A DNA stretch of 64,000 nucleotides from Alectoria sarmentosa (Eukaryota > Ascomycota > Lecanoromycetes > Lecanorales > Parmeliaceae): the NCBI GenBank assembly GCA_009733775.1, contig WOGZ01000175.1:1-64000 (forward strand). The letters are read 5' to 3'. Each line of letters opens with the position of its first letter. Positions within the stretch are counted from its first letter, which is position 1. This document shows, piece after piece, positions 1 through 13,986 of this stretch. The position numbers and the translations under genes are program-made. The notes below the pieces were generated by a model. It worked only from the letters and a program-made list of their open reading frames with translations, was not told the origin of the DNA and searched no databases.

Positions 1-3000
1 TTTTTTTTTTTTTTTGAAAACGACTATGTCCTTTTGAACATATTCGTCACGATGTTACATAAAAAAAAATCCACTTTTTGACAAAAAACCGTTTTTTGAC
101 AAATTTATTTTCAGTTTATTTGATGCATATCAAAAATCGAGCAATACATGATCGATGAATATATATAAGGGTAAATTTTTCGATTAAACGAAATATTTCG
201 AATTATATATACATGCATGCAATCGATCGCAAGATTTATAAATCGTTTTAAAACATTAATGTTTGACAATAATAATTGAAAAAATGCATATAAATTGCGA
301 TCGATATATTGTGATGATGATGATAATAATGATAATAACGTTAAAAGCGTTTGAGAAAATGAATATAATGATTTTAATGAAAATATTTAAAACAATTAAT
401 GAAAAATTCGGCGATAATGATCTTTTTTGATGATAACGTAGATTTCAAATTTTGAGAATATATAAATATAAACTTTTTGAATAAAGGCTCGCAAATTTAA
501 TAATTATACGTGCAATAATGACAAATTAATTTCAAATTGAATTTTAATAAATAAAAGTCTTTATGTATAACACGTCAAGATTGATATTTAAAGTTTTACA
601 AATAAAGTTGAAATCTTAAATTTGAATTAAACGCAAATATAAATTATTTGAAAAGAAATTCATAAAATTTATAATTATAAATGCAATAACGATAAATCAA
701 TTTTAAATTAAATTTTAATAAATCGGAATTTGTCCGCATAAAACGTTAAGATTGATATTTAAGATTTTGCGAATAAATTCGATCGATCATTCATAATGTG
801 AAAATTAATCAAACGAAAAAACTTTCATAAAAATAAGAAGAAAAAAAATTTATTCATTTTTAAATAATATTTCAAACTTTACTCATTTTAAAAGCGTAAT
901 TCGAAATTAATAAATTTATAAAACAATTCGAATTTGTTTTTATAAAGGGTTTTGATAAAATCGTCGACGATTTATTTATTAATAAGCACGTATTATAAAT
1001 CGATATTATCATCAACGATTTGATCACGCATTTAATAATGTTGAATATTAATGTGTTTAATATGATCATAATGTTGAAGGTTTTTAACGAGCGTAATTGC
1101 GCTTTGATTATCGTTATAAATAATAATCATTTAAAACGTCTTATTAAAGCGGATTTGATTTAAAAGATCTTTTAATCAAATAATTTCTTTGACGATTTAT
1201 GTTTAATTAATGTATTCAATTTTATAAATAAATAATGCGATCGTAAATTGTCGTTTGAATAATTAATTAATAATTTCATTTTTTAAATTAAAGACGTAAT
1301 TTGAGATTGATTTGCGAATATTATAATCATTAATTTAATTAAAATTAATGTAATCGATGAGTTTTTGCAACGTGTTTTTATAAATGAAATGTTAATTAAT
1401 AATCTTTTTCAAATAATGAAAAATGCGTTTAATAACGATATAATGAATTTCGATAAAATTAAAAACATATCAAAAAATTATTAAAATAATGAAAATAATT
1501 TTTGATTTAATGTCGAGCATAGCGTATATGAGAGATTTCATAATCGATTAATAAATTTGAAAAAACTTTTTAAAACTTATGTATTTTTTTTCGATAAATG
1601 TTAATCGCAAATTGATTTTCATTGAAATAAACTTTATTTTAATTTTTCACATTTTATGAATATGAAGAAAACGCTCGATATAAATTAATTATTTTAATTA
1701 TAAAATTCGATTAATACGATCGCGAATTATTATTATTTTCAAATAATAATTATAAAGATCGAAATCGTTTATTTTGAATTTAACATTAAAAACATTTTTT
1801 ATTCATTGAAGTTTAAATTAAAATAAATTAATAATAAAAACATCGTTCACAGAAAAAGCGATAATGATATTAATGTTTAAATTAATAAAGACGTTAAAGT
1901 CGACATTAATGAAAACAAAATCGATTTTTTTTATATACTCGATAAAGGTATTATATCAAATTTAAAAAAAAAAAATTTAAATTATAAAAAACTTTATTGA
2001 ATTTGCAAACTTTATTAAAATATTTTTTTAAAACATATTTAATAAATGATTTCACATAGATTTTTTTTTCAACGTTATTATAAAGAAAAGCGATTTTGAT
2101 ATTTATTTATTTTAAATTTTAATCCTCGACGATAATTAAAACAAAAATCATTTCATAAAATATAAATTTAATTATTAAAATGAAAGTTTTATTAAAATTT
2201 AAGTTTTCTCATTATTCGAAATTACGAATTATTTAATAAATTTTAAAACGAATAATTTCATCGCGAGTTTCGCATTTAATAATATAAATTCATTTATTTT
2301 GAAAAGCAATACGTTCTTTAAATAAATTAATAAGTTTTTAAATCTCATTTTTTAATGAAGAATCATTTCTTTCGGTTATATTATTCTTTTATTATTTTCG
2401 ATATGAGTTATTAACAATAACTTTTTTATAAATCTTTAATTCATATAATTTTATTGCGTTAATAATTTAAACAATCATCATATAAAATTAAATGAGATTT
2501 AACGAAAAATCGCGAAATATAAAATAAAAATGATTTGAATAAAGCGACACATTATTTGATTCGTCGTTTTGAAAAGTGAAAATTAATAACAATAACGAAT
2601 TGAGAATTAATGCGTTATTTTCAAAAAAAATTGACAATTTTATAATTGCAAAAAACTCAATTATTGAGAATTTAAATTTAAATAATTAAATAAATTCATT
2701 AACGTTTATTTCATTCATAAATAATTAATTTTCAACGACGAAAAACGTTATAAACGCCGAATCATTTTTTTTCATAATTGAATTACTTGATAATTATGAA
2801 TCAAATAAAGAATTATTCTTTTTTAAATTTCAAACGATTTTGAAAGATCGAATAATGTTGTTATTTAACAACAACATGTGATAAATATGATCGTTTTCGT
2901 AATTAATAAAGATTTTTTTAATAACGCGTTTTAAATCTTTTTTTTAATTAATAACGAGCTTACGTAAGATAATAAAGTTTAAAATTTTAATACGACGTAT

Positions 3001-3971
3001 ATAATTCAAGCGAGATTTATAATTCGTGTGAATTTAATATAAAATGAATTTGCGCGATTATATAAGATTTCGATTATAAAGATAATTAACGATCAATATA
3101 AGTTTTAATCAATACTTTTAATCAAAATTAATGTCTTTAATAATAATGCTGATAATGTTGAAAAACGTTTAATTAAATCGTTTAACGATTTCATTTTGTT
3201 CGAGATTTTTAAAATGAATAAATTTTCATATAATTTTATAATTAACACGATGAATATTAAAATCAAAGTTTTCGTATTTATTATCATAATTAATTCGAAA
3301 GCGTTTGATAATAACATTTTTATATTGATTTTTAATTTGATAACGCTTGAAAATAAAAATAAATTCGCTTTTATATTCGATAATTTTAATCTTAAAACGT
3401 TTATCTTAATCGTTAATAAAAATAATAAAATATTTATCGTTAAAACGATCGCGGGAAATGATAAAATCGCAAATATTATTATAAATTAAATTTAAAAATC
3501 TTTTTTTAAAGCGAATGTGAGATTTATATAACATTTTTTATATCTTTTTGATTGCGTAAAGAGTATAAAACTTTTTGATAATGATAATTTTAAATAAATC
3601 GATATTTTTGAATAATTTGATCAATTTATAAACGTTTTGATATCTCAAATGATTTATATGAATATATCACAAATTGAAAATTTAATTATTGATTTTACGC
3701 GATGTAACATCGAGATTTGAATTCGAAAAGAAAAAATCGAAATAAGTTAACGAAAGGATAACGTTATTCATCGAATTGAAATGTTTTCTATGTTTAAAAA
3801 TAATATGAAGCATAACGAATTTAACATCATTTTATTTAAATATAAATATAAACATTAATGATTATTTGAAAATAATCAGAATTTAATTAAACTTTTATAA
3901 ACGTAAATAATAAAAATTATTATTTTATAATCAAACAATAATATTACGATTATTAAATTCGATATCGTTTT

Positions 3972-4187
3972 TGTTGAGGAAAGCTTAGCTTGGCAGGAAG
4001 CTTAGCTTGATAAAAAGGTTGGCATTGATACAAAACAGATCTTCCTTTCGATAGCTTTCCTCAACAATCATCATCACACACTCAATGAAATGACTTGTTT
4101 TTCTGTCTTCTTTTGTCCTTTTGTTTCCGCATATGAGGAAGGCCGTTCCGTGATATAGGAACCCCATTCCTATCGGAAACCTTCCCA
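3972..4187. mobile_element. Solo LTR, family C (216 bp), with GTTTT target duplication
   Basis: This block starts TGTTGAGGAAAG, ends CCTTCCCA and interrupts family-A sequence. The homologous fragment near 15310-15330 runs through the site without it. It is flanked by exact 5-bp repeats, GTTTT at 3967-3971 and 4188-4192. Its base composition is near normal, in contrast to the surrounding AT-rich DNA, so it is either recent or too short to be an efficient RIP target. It contains a short internal repeat of GGAAGCTTAGCTT type. No internal retroelement sequence remains. Orientation is not determined. Confidence 0.85.
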
Positions 4188-4907
4188 GTTTTACACAAAT
4201 TTCATTTAAATATTATTACGCATCAATTGTTTTTAAGAGATTAAATTCAAAAATAAATTTGAAATAAAAAAAACATTTATGAAGATAAGCTCTTTTCTTT
4301 AATCATCGATAGTAATATTAATGTATATTTTATCGATATTAATAAGAATATGAACGTTCTCAATATTTTTAATAAAATTAATATCATTTAATTTAAGATC
4401 GAGAGCGCGATATTGCACAAAATAATTTTTATTGAACGTGAAATGTTGAGAATAAACATAATTCATCGTTTATCGCGAAAATAATAAATTATTTGTTTTA
4501 ATCGTGAAGACAATCATGATTTTTTTTTAATTATTAAAAGATTTCGTAAAATTTCGATTTCTGCGGCGACGTTTTTTGTTATTAAGTTTATCATTTCTTC
4601 GATTATTATTCTTTTTGTTTTTAAATTTGTCATTATCGTCATTATTATCATTGTTATCGTTATTTTTTCTATCGTTATCGTCGTCAAAATTATCATTGAA
4701 ATTGTTTTAACGACTTTTATCAAAGAATTGATCGCATTTCGTTTTGATATGATAATGCTTTTTATAATGAATGCAATATTTAACGAATTTTTAAATGATT
4801 TTGTTATTAAAATTAAATATAACGTTTTTTTGAAATTTAATAATGATGATATATCTTAAAATTGAAATAATAAAGCGAAAAAAACGTTGAGCGACGAACG
4901 TAAAAAT

Positions 4908-5032
4908 TGTCGAAATTCGGGTCACGTGATAGGTCACGTGACACGGGCGCATGCGCCCGTAGCATAGGTCGCACTTTCCTCCGTAGCACTCTTAGACTAA
5001 TACAACTAAGTGTCCTACATCATATTTCCACA
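4908..5032 (+). mobile_element. Solo LTR, family B (125 bp), with AAAAT target duplication
   Basis: It begins TGTCGAAATTCG and ends ATTTCCACA. Exact AAAAT repeats at 4903-4907 and 5033-5037 flank it, and the uninterrupted target can be read in the fragment at about 16010-16030. It matches the LTR at 13987-14097 (minus strand) and, more distantly, the one at 8822-8955. It holds two CACGTG hexamers (4923-4928 and 4935-4940) and an 18-bp perfect palindrome at 4943-4960. It is largely spared from RIP. Confidence 0.88.
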
Positions 5033-7013
5033 AAAATAAATTCTTGACGTTTAAAAAAAAAATTAGTCATAATTTGAATAAATCGAATGATAATGTATTT
5101 TAATAAATAAATTGTTTCGATATTAATATTATTTATGAATTTATGATTTTGAATATAATGAGTGAAATAAACGTTCAAGGTTATTCGTTTTATTTAAATT
5201 CGTGTGAAAAAGAAAAATGAAAAAATTGATTTTTAATCTCAATTTAAATGATAAATTGATAATATTATTATAAATGTTTTTAAAATAAGCGATAAAATCA
5301 ATTGTATCTTTATATTAATTAAAATTCAATTTAAATAATTGACGATATAAGTCATTGAATGTATTAAAACCTTTAAATTTATTATTTTTATAAATGATAT
5401 TTTATAAAATATGCGTATTGATCTCGTCTTTATGATTCACAAACAAATTGTTTTTAAAACGATTTTTAATGATGTTGATGTAAAATTTATGTCTTAAATC
5501 TTATTTGACTCGTTTTTTTTCGACGATATCGATTATTATCGTAAATTCGTTAAATGAAATGTTTTCAATTGAATAAATATAACGAAAACCTCACTTTGTT
5601 TCACTTTAATAAACTTGATAAAACGTTATGACGTAAAAAATTATCACATCTTTCGAAATCATATTTGAAAATCTTCGAATCCTTTAAACTTCTTAATATG
5701 AAACGAAAGATCGTTATTAAATTTCACGTCAACGATTTTTTCGAATATAATGATTTCGATGTGTTATTAAAAATATAAAGAATTTAAATGTTAATAAGAA
5801 AATTGAATTCAATAAATTAAACGATAATTTTAAAAAAATTCTCGTTATTAATTGATTTGAAAAAAAACTCGCGGATAAAATTATCGAAAATTATAATGTT
5901 ATTAAATAAATAAATAAATACGTAATCGCGCCTTTTGCTTTTCGAACGCGTTTTGAATTAATGATAAACTTTATTTAATGTTTAATTATAGAAAGGGAAA
6001 TCGCCTTCGAAAATGCGTTTTATTAATTAAATTTTTTTGAATTGAATTCGAAATTTCTTTTAAAAAATGTTTAAAAGTATAATAAACGTGAAAAAGCGAA
6101 AACGTTTAAACTTATTTTAACTTATAAAAGAAAAAGAAAAAAAAATGTTTAAGACGTTTGGATTTATTTCGACGAAAAATGTGATTAATGAATGTAATTG
6201 AATCTTTTGATGTTTAAAAATCAAAATTTAAAAAAATATTTAAGAATTTTTTATGCTTTTTTTCAATCACAGTTGATATGAAAATCGTTAATATGATAAC
6301 GATCGTTAATATAACAAAAGTTATATTTTATAATGAGATGCTCGTTGTCATAAACGATTCATTATCAATATTAATTTTGATTTGATGTTTCGTCAAAAGT
6401 AATTTGATAATTGATGTTATAATAATAATCGTGAAATAGAATTTGTAACGTATTTACGATCTTTTTTTATTTGTCACAAATTTTATAAATAGCGAAATGA
6501 CATTATTTAATAACGTTTAATCGATTGATGAAAATAATACGCGTTTGATCAGATTCAATCTCAATTTTTTTATTTTTTAAATAAAAAATTATGATGATTT
6601 ATAAAGTTAAACGGTTTTTTAAAAGTTATTCGATTATTACGTTATGAATATAACTCATTATTCAAAGATTGAAATTAATAAATAATTAATCGTAATTTTT
6701 TATGAGTAAATTGTTTTTATAGCAATTATAATTAACGTCTCACGATTTATTATTTGCGATTATTATATAAATAGATAATTGAATTGAATTAAATATTATT
6801 CGGAGCACGATTTATTAATAAAAATGATCACGTATAATGAATAAGTTTAAGTTGTTGCGCAATTATCGCAAAGTGAATAATTGCTTTATCGTTTAAATTT
6901 TGATATTGTGATTCAACTTTTAGGGAATTTTTCTTATACGCTTGATTGATAAATTAATTGATTTATAAAATAAATAATATTAAACGAATGCTCGTGATTT
7001 CGGATTTATAATC

Positions 7014-7148
7014 TATTATAAGTAGGTGAAACATTTGATTGATTGAATAATTGCAACAGAGCATCTTAGATACAAAATGTGTCAAGTCTCGATAAACCTT
7101 CCTTGCCTCGATAAACCTTTCATGTTTGATAGCTGACACATTTCAACA
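7014..7148 (-). repeat. 5' LTR (135 bp) of family-A copy 1
   Basis: Read on the minus strand it starts TGTTGAAATGTG and ends in a RIP-altered form of TTTCAACA. It aligns along its whole length with the LTRs at 17618-17752 and 24464-24598 and has the same 135-bp length. The inner flank, at about 6998-7013, is a mutated version of the primer-binding site seen after the 17.6-kb LTR. The right flank, 7149-7153, is ATTTC. Confidence 0.88.
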
Positions 7149-8955
7149 ATTTCTCGATACGATTTAAACCTTAATATCTTTCATTAAAGCGCAATCAAAC
7201 ACATTTTTCGATATTTTAATTATACGAAAAATTGATAATTTGTGTTTCAAAGCGATCTTAAATCTTTTATAAATTATATCGACGTTAATTAAATAAACGA
7301 TTAAGATATTCGACGTTTCATTTTTAAATACGTTTTTGATATAAATAATGCGATAATCAATTAATTTTTTAAACGATAATTTATAATAACGTTTTCAATA
7401 CATGAAATCGAATATATTAATCAAATTCAAATTATCAAAGAAATGATTTAATTACGCGAATTTTTTAATCAATTCAATTTAAGCGTTAAATGTTTTTAAA
7501 TAATAATGATTTACTGCGATAATCAAAGCGTTATAACGTTAATCAAAAACTTTTAATTTTATATTCATATTAAATATATTAACATTTAACATCATTATGT
7601 ACGAGAACAAATCATCGTCGGAAATATCGTTTTAAAATATGTTTTTATCGATTAACAAATAATTAACGACTTTATTAAAGCTCTCTTTAAAGATAAATTC
7701 GAGAAATTTCGTCAATTAATCGAATTGAAACATCGTTTATTAATTATCTCTCGCGTTAGTTTTAAGAAAATCGTTATTATATTTTTAAAAGAGTAGTCAT
7801 TATTCAATTTCAAGAAAATAATCATTATTAACTTCAAAAAAGCGTTTATCATTCGCGAAGTCAATTTAATATCATTATTTAACGTTTATATTAATTTCAA
7901 AAAAGCGATTTCATTAATTTCCACATTTCGAGTGATCGATCGAATTTATTCGCAAAACCTTAAATATTAATCTTAACGTTTAATGCGAACAAATTTCGAT
8001 TTATCAAAATTTAATTTGAAATTAATTTTTCGTTATTGCGCTTATAATTATAAACTTTGCGAACTTCTTTTCGAAAATCTTATATTTATATGCGATTCAA
8101 ATTTGAAAATTATGTCGTCATTAAAAAAATCGTTATCGCCAAATTTGCCCAATTATTCACGAGAATTTTTCAACGACATAATTTTCAAATGCATTCAGAT
8201 GCTTTTAAACGTTATTATAATTATCATGTTTATGCTTTTAAACTTTATGCTTTTAAACATCATTATCGTCATCATTATCATCATCATTATCGCAATATAT
8301 CGATCGCAACCTGTATGCACTTTATCAGTCATTATTGTTAAACATTAATATTTTAAAACGGCCCTTATAGGCCTTGCGACCGATCGCATACATGCATATG
8401 CAATTCGAAATATTTCTTTTAATCGAAACATTACCCCCACATATATTTTTCGATCATGTGTCGATCGATTTTTGGTGTGCATTAAATGAACTGAAAATAA
8501 ATTTGTCAAAAAACGGTTTTTCGTCAAAAAGTGGATTTTTTTTTATATAACATCGTGACGGATATGTTTAAAAGGACATAATCGTTTTCAAAATTCGATT
8601 TTTCTTCGGATTTTTATTGTTTTTATCCGATTTTGAACATCGCGAGTTTCGAATCTCGTATTTGAATTTTGGGAGGTTTAGGGAATATAGAAGATGATAA
8701 AAAAAATATGAAATGTTTTCACGCTTATAATTCGACGTTACGATTCACTTTTATTACCCGACATTAATTTTCACTTTTATAATCCGAAATTCAGATTTAA
8801 AAAGATGCGAGCGAAGGGGAATGTTGAAATTCCGAGTCACGTGACGCTAAGACTTAACGTCACGTGCATTATTAATACGCTCATACATAAATCGCTCTTT
8901 CTTTCATAGCACTCTTAAAGCAATACAACTAAGTGTTCTACTTCATATTTTGACA
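7149..8955 (+). mobile_element. Ty1/copia element, plus strand, 3' part only (RNase H, 3' noncoding, 3' LTR)
   Basis: Plus-strand translation of about 7160-7740 gives a broken copia C-terminus: a stretch like H-x2-AIKHIFRYLNYTK, the RNase H start near 7290, and a CDNQS-x-I-x-LIKN segment leading to a KYINIQHHYVREQI-like motif, with multiple stops. A 3' noncoding block shared with family A follows at about 8487-8600, then a purine-rich tract at about 8801-8821 and an LTR. The upstream part is missing because copy 1 abuts at 7148/7149. This fits insertion of copy 1 into this element, which is inference. Confidence 0.75.
8822..8955 (+). repeat. 3' LTR (134 bp) of the plus-strand copia fragment
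   Basis: It starts TGTTGAAATTCCG and ends TTTTGACA, and is related to the family-B LTRs at 4908-5032 and 13987-14097 (shared CACGTGAC motifs and the block around TAGCACTCTTA). A polypurine run immediately upstream marks it as a 3' LTR on the plus strand. Flanks do not form a target duplication locally (GGGAA on the left, GATTT on the right), so it is not a solo insertion. The partner of GATTT should lie beyond the left window edge. Confidence 0.78.
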
Positions 8956-9234
8956 GATTTTGAATAATATATTAACAAAAATGAAATTTTAACATTTGAA
9001 ATAATTGAAAAAACGTATAATATACGTTTTTTATTTTAAACGAATATTATTATTATAATGATCTCTTTTGACGACTATATTTAAATAAAAAACGCATAAT
9101 TTTAAATTTAATATGTAAAATTTAACGTTTAAAGCATCTTTGATTCGTTTAATAACGATTTTATTATGATTTATAATTAAAACATTATCGATATAAAACG
9201 TTATAATGATTTTTTTTTTAAGATTTATAAACAC
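8956..9234 (-). pseudogene. Broken copia reverse transcriptase (family B)
   Basis: The minus-strand translation contains FYIDNVLII, a degraded form of the copia YVDD box region. It is followed by a stretch resembling the conserved part before the YLG-x-I block, and then a YI-x-RF-like segment up to 8956. The second Asp of the catalytic pair has become Asn, so the enzyme would be inactive even without flanking stops. The homologous region is cut by the LTR at 8955. Confidence 0.8.
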
Positions 9235-10685
9235 ATTATCATTTAATTCGATAAAATTAAAATCGAATTTCTTTATATAAATCGAAAAATATTAATATCA
9301 AATTTTAAAAGATTATTTTAAATTATAAAAAATCTTATTCAATTTGCAAACTTTGATATTATCTTTATTAAAATCTTTAAATTATTATATATAAATGTTT
9401 TCTTGAATATTATTATAAAAAAAACCGATTTTAACGTTCATTTATTTCACGTTTTAATTTATAATCGTCACAAACGCAAAAATCGTTTTATAATTCATAA
9501 ATTTTATCATCGACGCGAAAGTGTTATAATAATCATAATTCTTTTATTATTCGAATTTTTAAACAATTCAACGTGTTTTATATTAAATTTTTTTTTTTTA
9601 AGATTTCATTTTATAATATAAATTCAACGATTTTTAAAAATACGAGTCCTTAAAGATGTTTAAATAAAATATCAAATGTTGTTATTTATGAAAGACTTAT
9701 ATTTATCTCGCATATTAATCTTTTAATTTATATGAATTAAATCGTTGAAATTCATTTATTTATAAATTATAAATTCGAAAATGTTAAATTTATTAATATA
9801 ATTCGCAAGAAGAAGAAAAACAACGAAAATTCTTATTAAAAAATTAAATGATAAATCACGAAAATTCGAAATAATGAGATTTTTATGATCATTAAATATT
9901 TTTTGAATAATCTTATATTCGAGATGTTTTCGCATAATTTTCATTTTAATAAATTTCGAAAACATCAACGAAGAAAAAATAATGATAAATTTAACGATTA
10001 ATATAATAAATTTAATAAATGTTATAAACATACGCATTATAATAATAACAAAATGAAATCTTTAAAAACGATTAACGATTAATAATGAAATATTCATTAA
10101 CAATAATCGATTTAACGATTTAATTAAAATCACAAATTCAACGTTTAATAATATAATAATACGTTATTTATTTAATGCTTTTTTTATAATGAATGTTGAT
10201 ATAAAAAAACGTTATCGTTTATTTGAAAATTTATAAATCTTAATTTTCTTTTCAAAATTCACGAAATGTGAACATTTTTTAACGAAATGCATATCGTTGA
10301 CGCGAATAATTTTCTTTTTAATTAAATTATAAAAACGAAAAATGAATTCGTTTCAATAATTTAAAAGAATATATTTTTCGTTTTTATTCATAATTTTTTT
10401 CTAAATACATTTTAAAGTGTAAACGATAAAATTAATGATACGCAAATAAAAAAGAATAAATTTACGATAATAAAAGGTTTCGAAAAATGTAACCATGATT
10501 TTAATATTAAAAAAACGCATCGTCAAATAATTGATTATAATCATTATTTCAAATCAAAAAAATTTGTTGAAATTGAAATTTAACAAAATTGAATGCATTT
10601 TATTTATTAAAATTTAATTAAATCGTTCGACGATTTTATTCATTTCGAGATTATTTGCGATAATGAATTTTTGCTTAATGTTCGT

Positions 10686-10907
10686 TTAAACGAAATATTT
10701 AAAAAAAGTTTTATTAATATATTCGTTTTCATTATTAAAACGAATACGATAAATTCGATAATCGCGAAATTTTAAATAAATTTTAAAACGTAAAAATATG
10801 ACGAAGATTTCATTTTTATAATAAATATAATAAATTTCAAAATAATAAATGAAATCGTCTTTAAACGTTATAAAGTATTTATAATTATTAAAATTAATAA
10901 AAATCAA
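10686..10907 (-). pseudogene. Broken copia integrase core (family B)
   Basis: The 73-residue minus-strand reading has KYFITFKDDF near its start and IRFNNENEYI near the middle. These match the two acidic-residue neighbourhoods of a copia integrase core (…TDDF… and …RSDNGGEY…), and correspond to the integrase at 20918-21302 in family A. The second Asp of the DDE triad is changed to Asn. It is a remnant only. Confidence 0.75.
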
Positions 10908-13900
10908 AGATTTAATAAGATCATTATAAACAAATTTGCTCGATAAAATATTAAACGTTATAAAATTATTATAAAAAATAATTTTTCAATAATTCATTAT
11001 ATAACATTCATAAATGTATTCTTCGATAATATTTTTGAAAAAATTCATATTTATAAGAATATCAAAAAGTTTATTAAGGTTTTATTAATCTAAATAATTT
11101 ATATAAATATATTATAACTGATAAATCGAATTTAAAAAAACATTATAAACGATCAAAGTATTATTGTTTTTTCAAAGGTTTAAAAAAAAATCGCAATTTC
11201 GCGTATTGATTAATGTGATATTATCTTAAATTAAAATATAATCTTTTTTATAAAAGATAACTTTAATATCGACATTTAAAAACCTTTTAATCGATAAAAA
11301 TTGACGCTTATATCGGGCATACGCAAAATATTAAAAAATATTAAAATAACGCGTTTATCATTAACATTATAATTAAGATTAATGATATCGTAAACAAAAG
11401 ATTGAATTTTAACGTTTTTAATATCTTTAATAAATCGAAATTAAATCTTAATATAAATAATGAATATCGAACGATTAATAAAGAAATAACGAATGTAATC
11501 AAAATTTATTATAATTCGAATATCGAAATTCATAAATTTAACGAATAATAAACTTTTGTTTAAATCGAAATTCGTTATTAAATTATTAAATTTTTTATTT
11601 TCGTTTAAATTTATTTAATTAATTGCATTCAAAATGTTAAAATCATTTAAAATAAAATTCAAATAATTTTGATTATTTAATTCATTCAAAAATGTTATAT
11701 AAATATAATTTTTTTTTTTTTTTGAAATATACGTTATATTAATATTAAGATAATCATTTTTCTTTAAAGCAAAGACGTTAAATAACGTTTTTTTAATGCG
11801 TTTACGTTTAACATTTGAAATATTAATATTTAAATAAATAATATCGATTTGCGTTTTTTTCTTCTTTTCTTATTTATTTATAAACTTTTCAAATTTTAAA
11901 TAAAAGAATTTGATTTAATATTTAACAAAAAAATATTTAAATTTGCGATTAACGATTTTATAAAAAACATAAATTTCGCGATTAATAAAATCAAAGTCGT
12001 CGAAATCGTTTTTAATGAATTATTTATTTTTGTTATTGCGATAAACGAATATAATAATATCATTCTTTTTAATTACGAGCATATAACGTTTTTCATTTAT
12101 AACGTCATAAATAATCAAATCAATTTTAATTGTTTTCGAATTATAAAATATATGAATTTGAATATAAATTATTATAAAAACATTATAAGTTTCGTCGAAT
12201 TTTATAAAAAAAAATTAAATGAAATAAAGCTTTGATAATAATAATGAATTATTTAAATTAACGATTTCAACGTTTATTTTACGAAAATCCTTTTTATATT
12301 AATAAACGTTTTTTTCGAAATTGATATTAATATTATGCAATTAACGCATAAATTCGATATAAAATTCAAAATTCATAAATTTATAATAAATATCGATGAC
12401 GTTTAACATAATTTAAAATTTTTCGTTATGTTTTTTAATGAATTAACGATTAACATAATTAAAACGTTAACGAATAATCACGTAAATTTCAAATTTAATA
12501 ATATTAATAAAGGGTTGAAAATTATTTAATATTAATTAATCATTGATATTTTCGCTTTATTTGATATATTCGATAATAAATTTTAAAATGATAATGAAAA
12601 TTAAAAGAAAATTATTTTTATTATTTATAAAAACATTTTTAATGATATTTTAAGCGTTAAATTCAATTATTAATATCGAAAAAGATAAATAAAAATATAT
12701 AAAAAATTGATAATGATAATAAAAATAATAAAAACGAAGTTTTTATTACGATTAAAAACGAATCGAGAATATTAATTTAAAGATTATTATTTTAAAAAAA
12801 TGTCGAAATTTACGAATTTGATAACGATTTAAAAAACGATTTGAACATTTCAAAAAAAGTTAATAAACGAGATCGTTTATCTTTAACGCGTAAATTAAAG
12901 ATTTCGATATCATTTGAAACGTTAAATGATTTTTCATTAATTTCAAAATCATTATCATATAATGATAATATAAAAAAATGAAATAAATATTTTGTTAATC
13001 TTCATTAAAATCGTTTAAGTTTTTATTAATATTAATTAATTATTATCGTTATATTTTAAGATTTTATAATAATAATGAAAAGTGTTTATACGAAAATTAA
13101 TAATAAATTTAAATAATAATATTATAATGAAATAATGTTAATAATATAAAAGATTTGATTTTGAATTTAATAATAAAGATTAAATTTGATTAAGATTATA
13201 TTGAATATAATTATAAGCGTGTAAATTTTTTTAAAAGATTCGCATCCTTTTTATGTTATTTAATTAAAAATTCGAATTTAAAATATTCGCTTCGACGATC
13301 ATCATTATGAAATTAAAATTAATTAAATTTTATAATTATAATAATAAAATGTTATTAATAGCGAATAAAAAATTCGATAATAAAATTTCAATCTTTTTCT
13401 TTAAAGAGTTTTTGAAATCAAAATATTAATTTTAACACATAAAGTTTATTATTTTTGATTTTAAATAAGTTTTTAAACGTTTAAATAATAATGAAATAAT
13501 TTTAAATTGTTTTAAACGATAATCAAATTAATAATAATATTAACATTTAATCATTTAATTTATGTTATTGATTCGATATATCGTTAAAGATATAAATCAT
13601 TAATTTAATGAAATGTTATGAAAACAAAGACGCATTTTTTTTATTTAATGTATTTCACGTAAAGAAATTGATAATGTTATAAAGGTTTTATTATAATTCG
13701 ATCGCACGATTATAAATTATATGCGATTTCGATTAAAAGCGAATAATTTCGATTCGTCGAGGGTTAAAAGATTTTCAATCTTCGAATTTCAAATTATAAT
13801 CATTCAAGTTTAAAGATCATTTTATAAATAAAAATTATTCATTTCAAAGAAATTAATTAAATAAAGATCTTTATAATTAATTGTCTCATTGCGATAACAT

Positions 13901-13986
13901 GAAATGTTTAAAAACAATTGTAATCATAATAATAAATAAATAAATTATGCTTATAACGATCGCCGGACAAGTTCGAATTTATAACC

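Larger units (their letters stand above)
1..7148 (-). mobile_element. Ty1/copia retrotransposon, family A, copy 1 (minus strand, cut by window edge, RIP-degraded)
   Basis: The 5' LTR lies at 7014-7148 and the element reads leftward. The first 120 bases are the reverse complement of a 3' noncoding block also present at about 8487-8600 and 24095-24210, so roughly 390 bp, including the 3' LTR, should lie outside the window. Reading the minus strand near 1260-1400 gives an RNase H segment recognisably parallel to the complete copy at 17618-24598. The plus-strand open frame at 3196-3489 is antisense to integrase, an artefact of RIP. All coding frames are broken by stops. Two solo LTRs (3972-4187 and 4908-5032) sit inside it. 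Copia assignment rests on established domain order; boundaries come from comparing copies by eye. Confidence 0.85.

Noticed and set aside
1..15. T-run at the window start as a possible telomere or poly(A) tail
   Set aside because: It aligns with the A-run at about 24207-24225 in the copia 3' noncoding region and is part of that element.
3985..4167. A 60-residue minus-strand frame in normal-composition DNA at 4 kb
   Set aside because: It lies wholly inside a solo LTR defined by exact target duplications, so it is noncoding.
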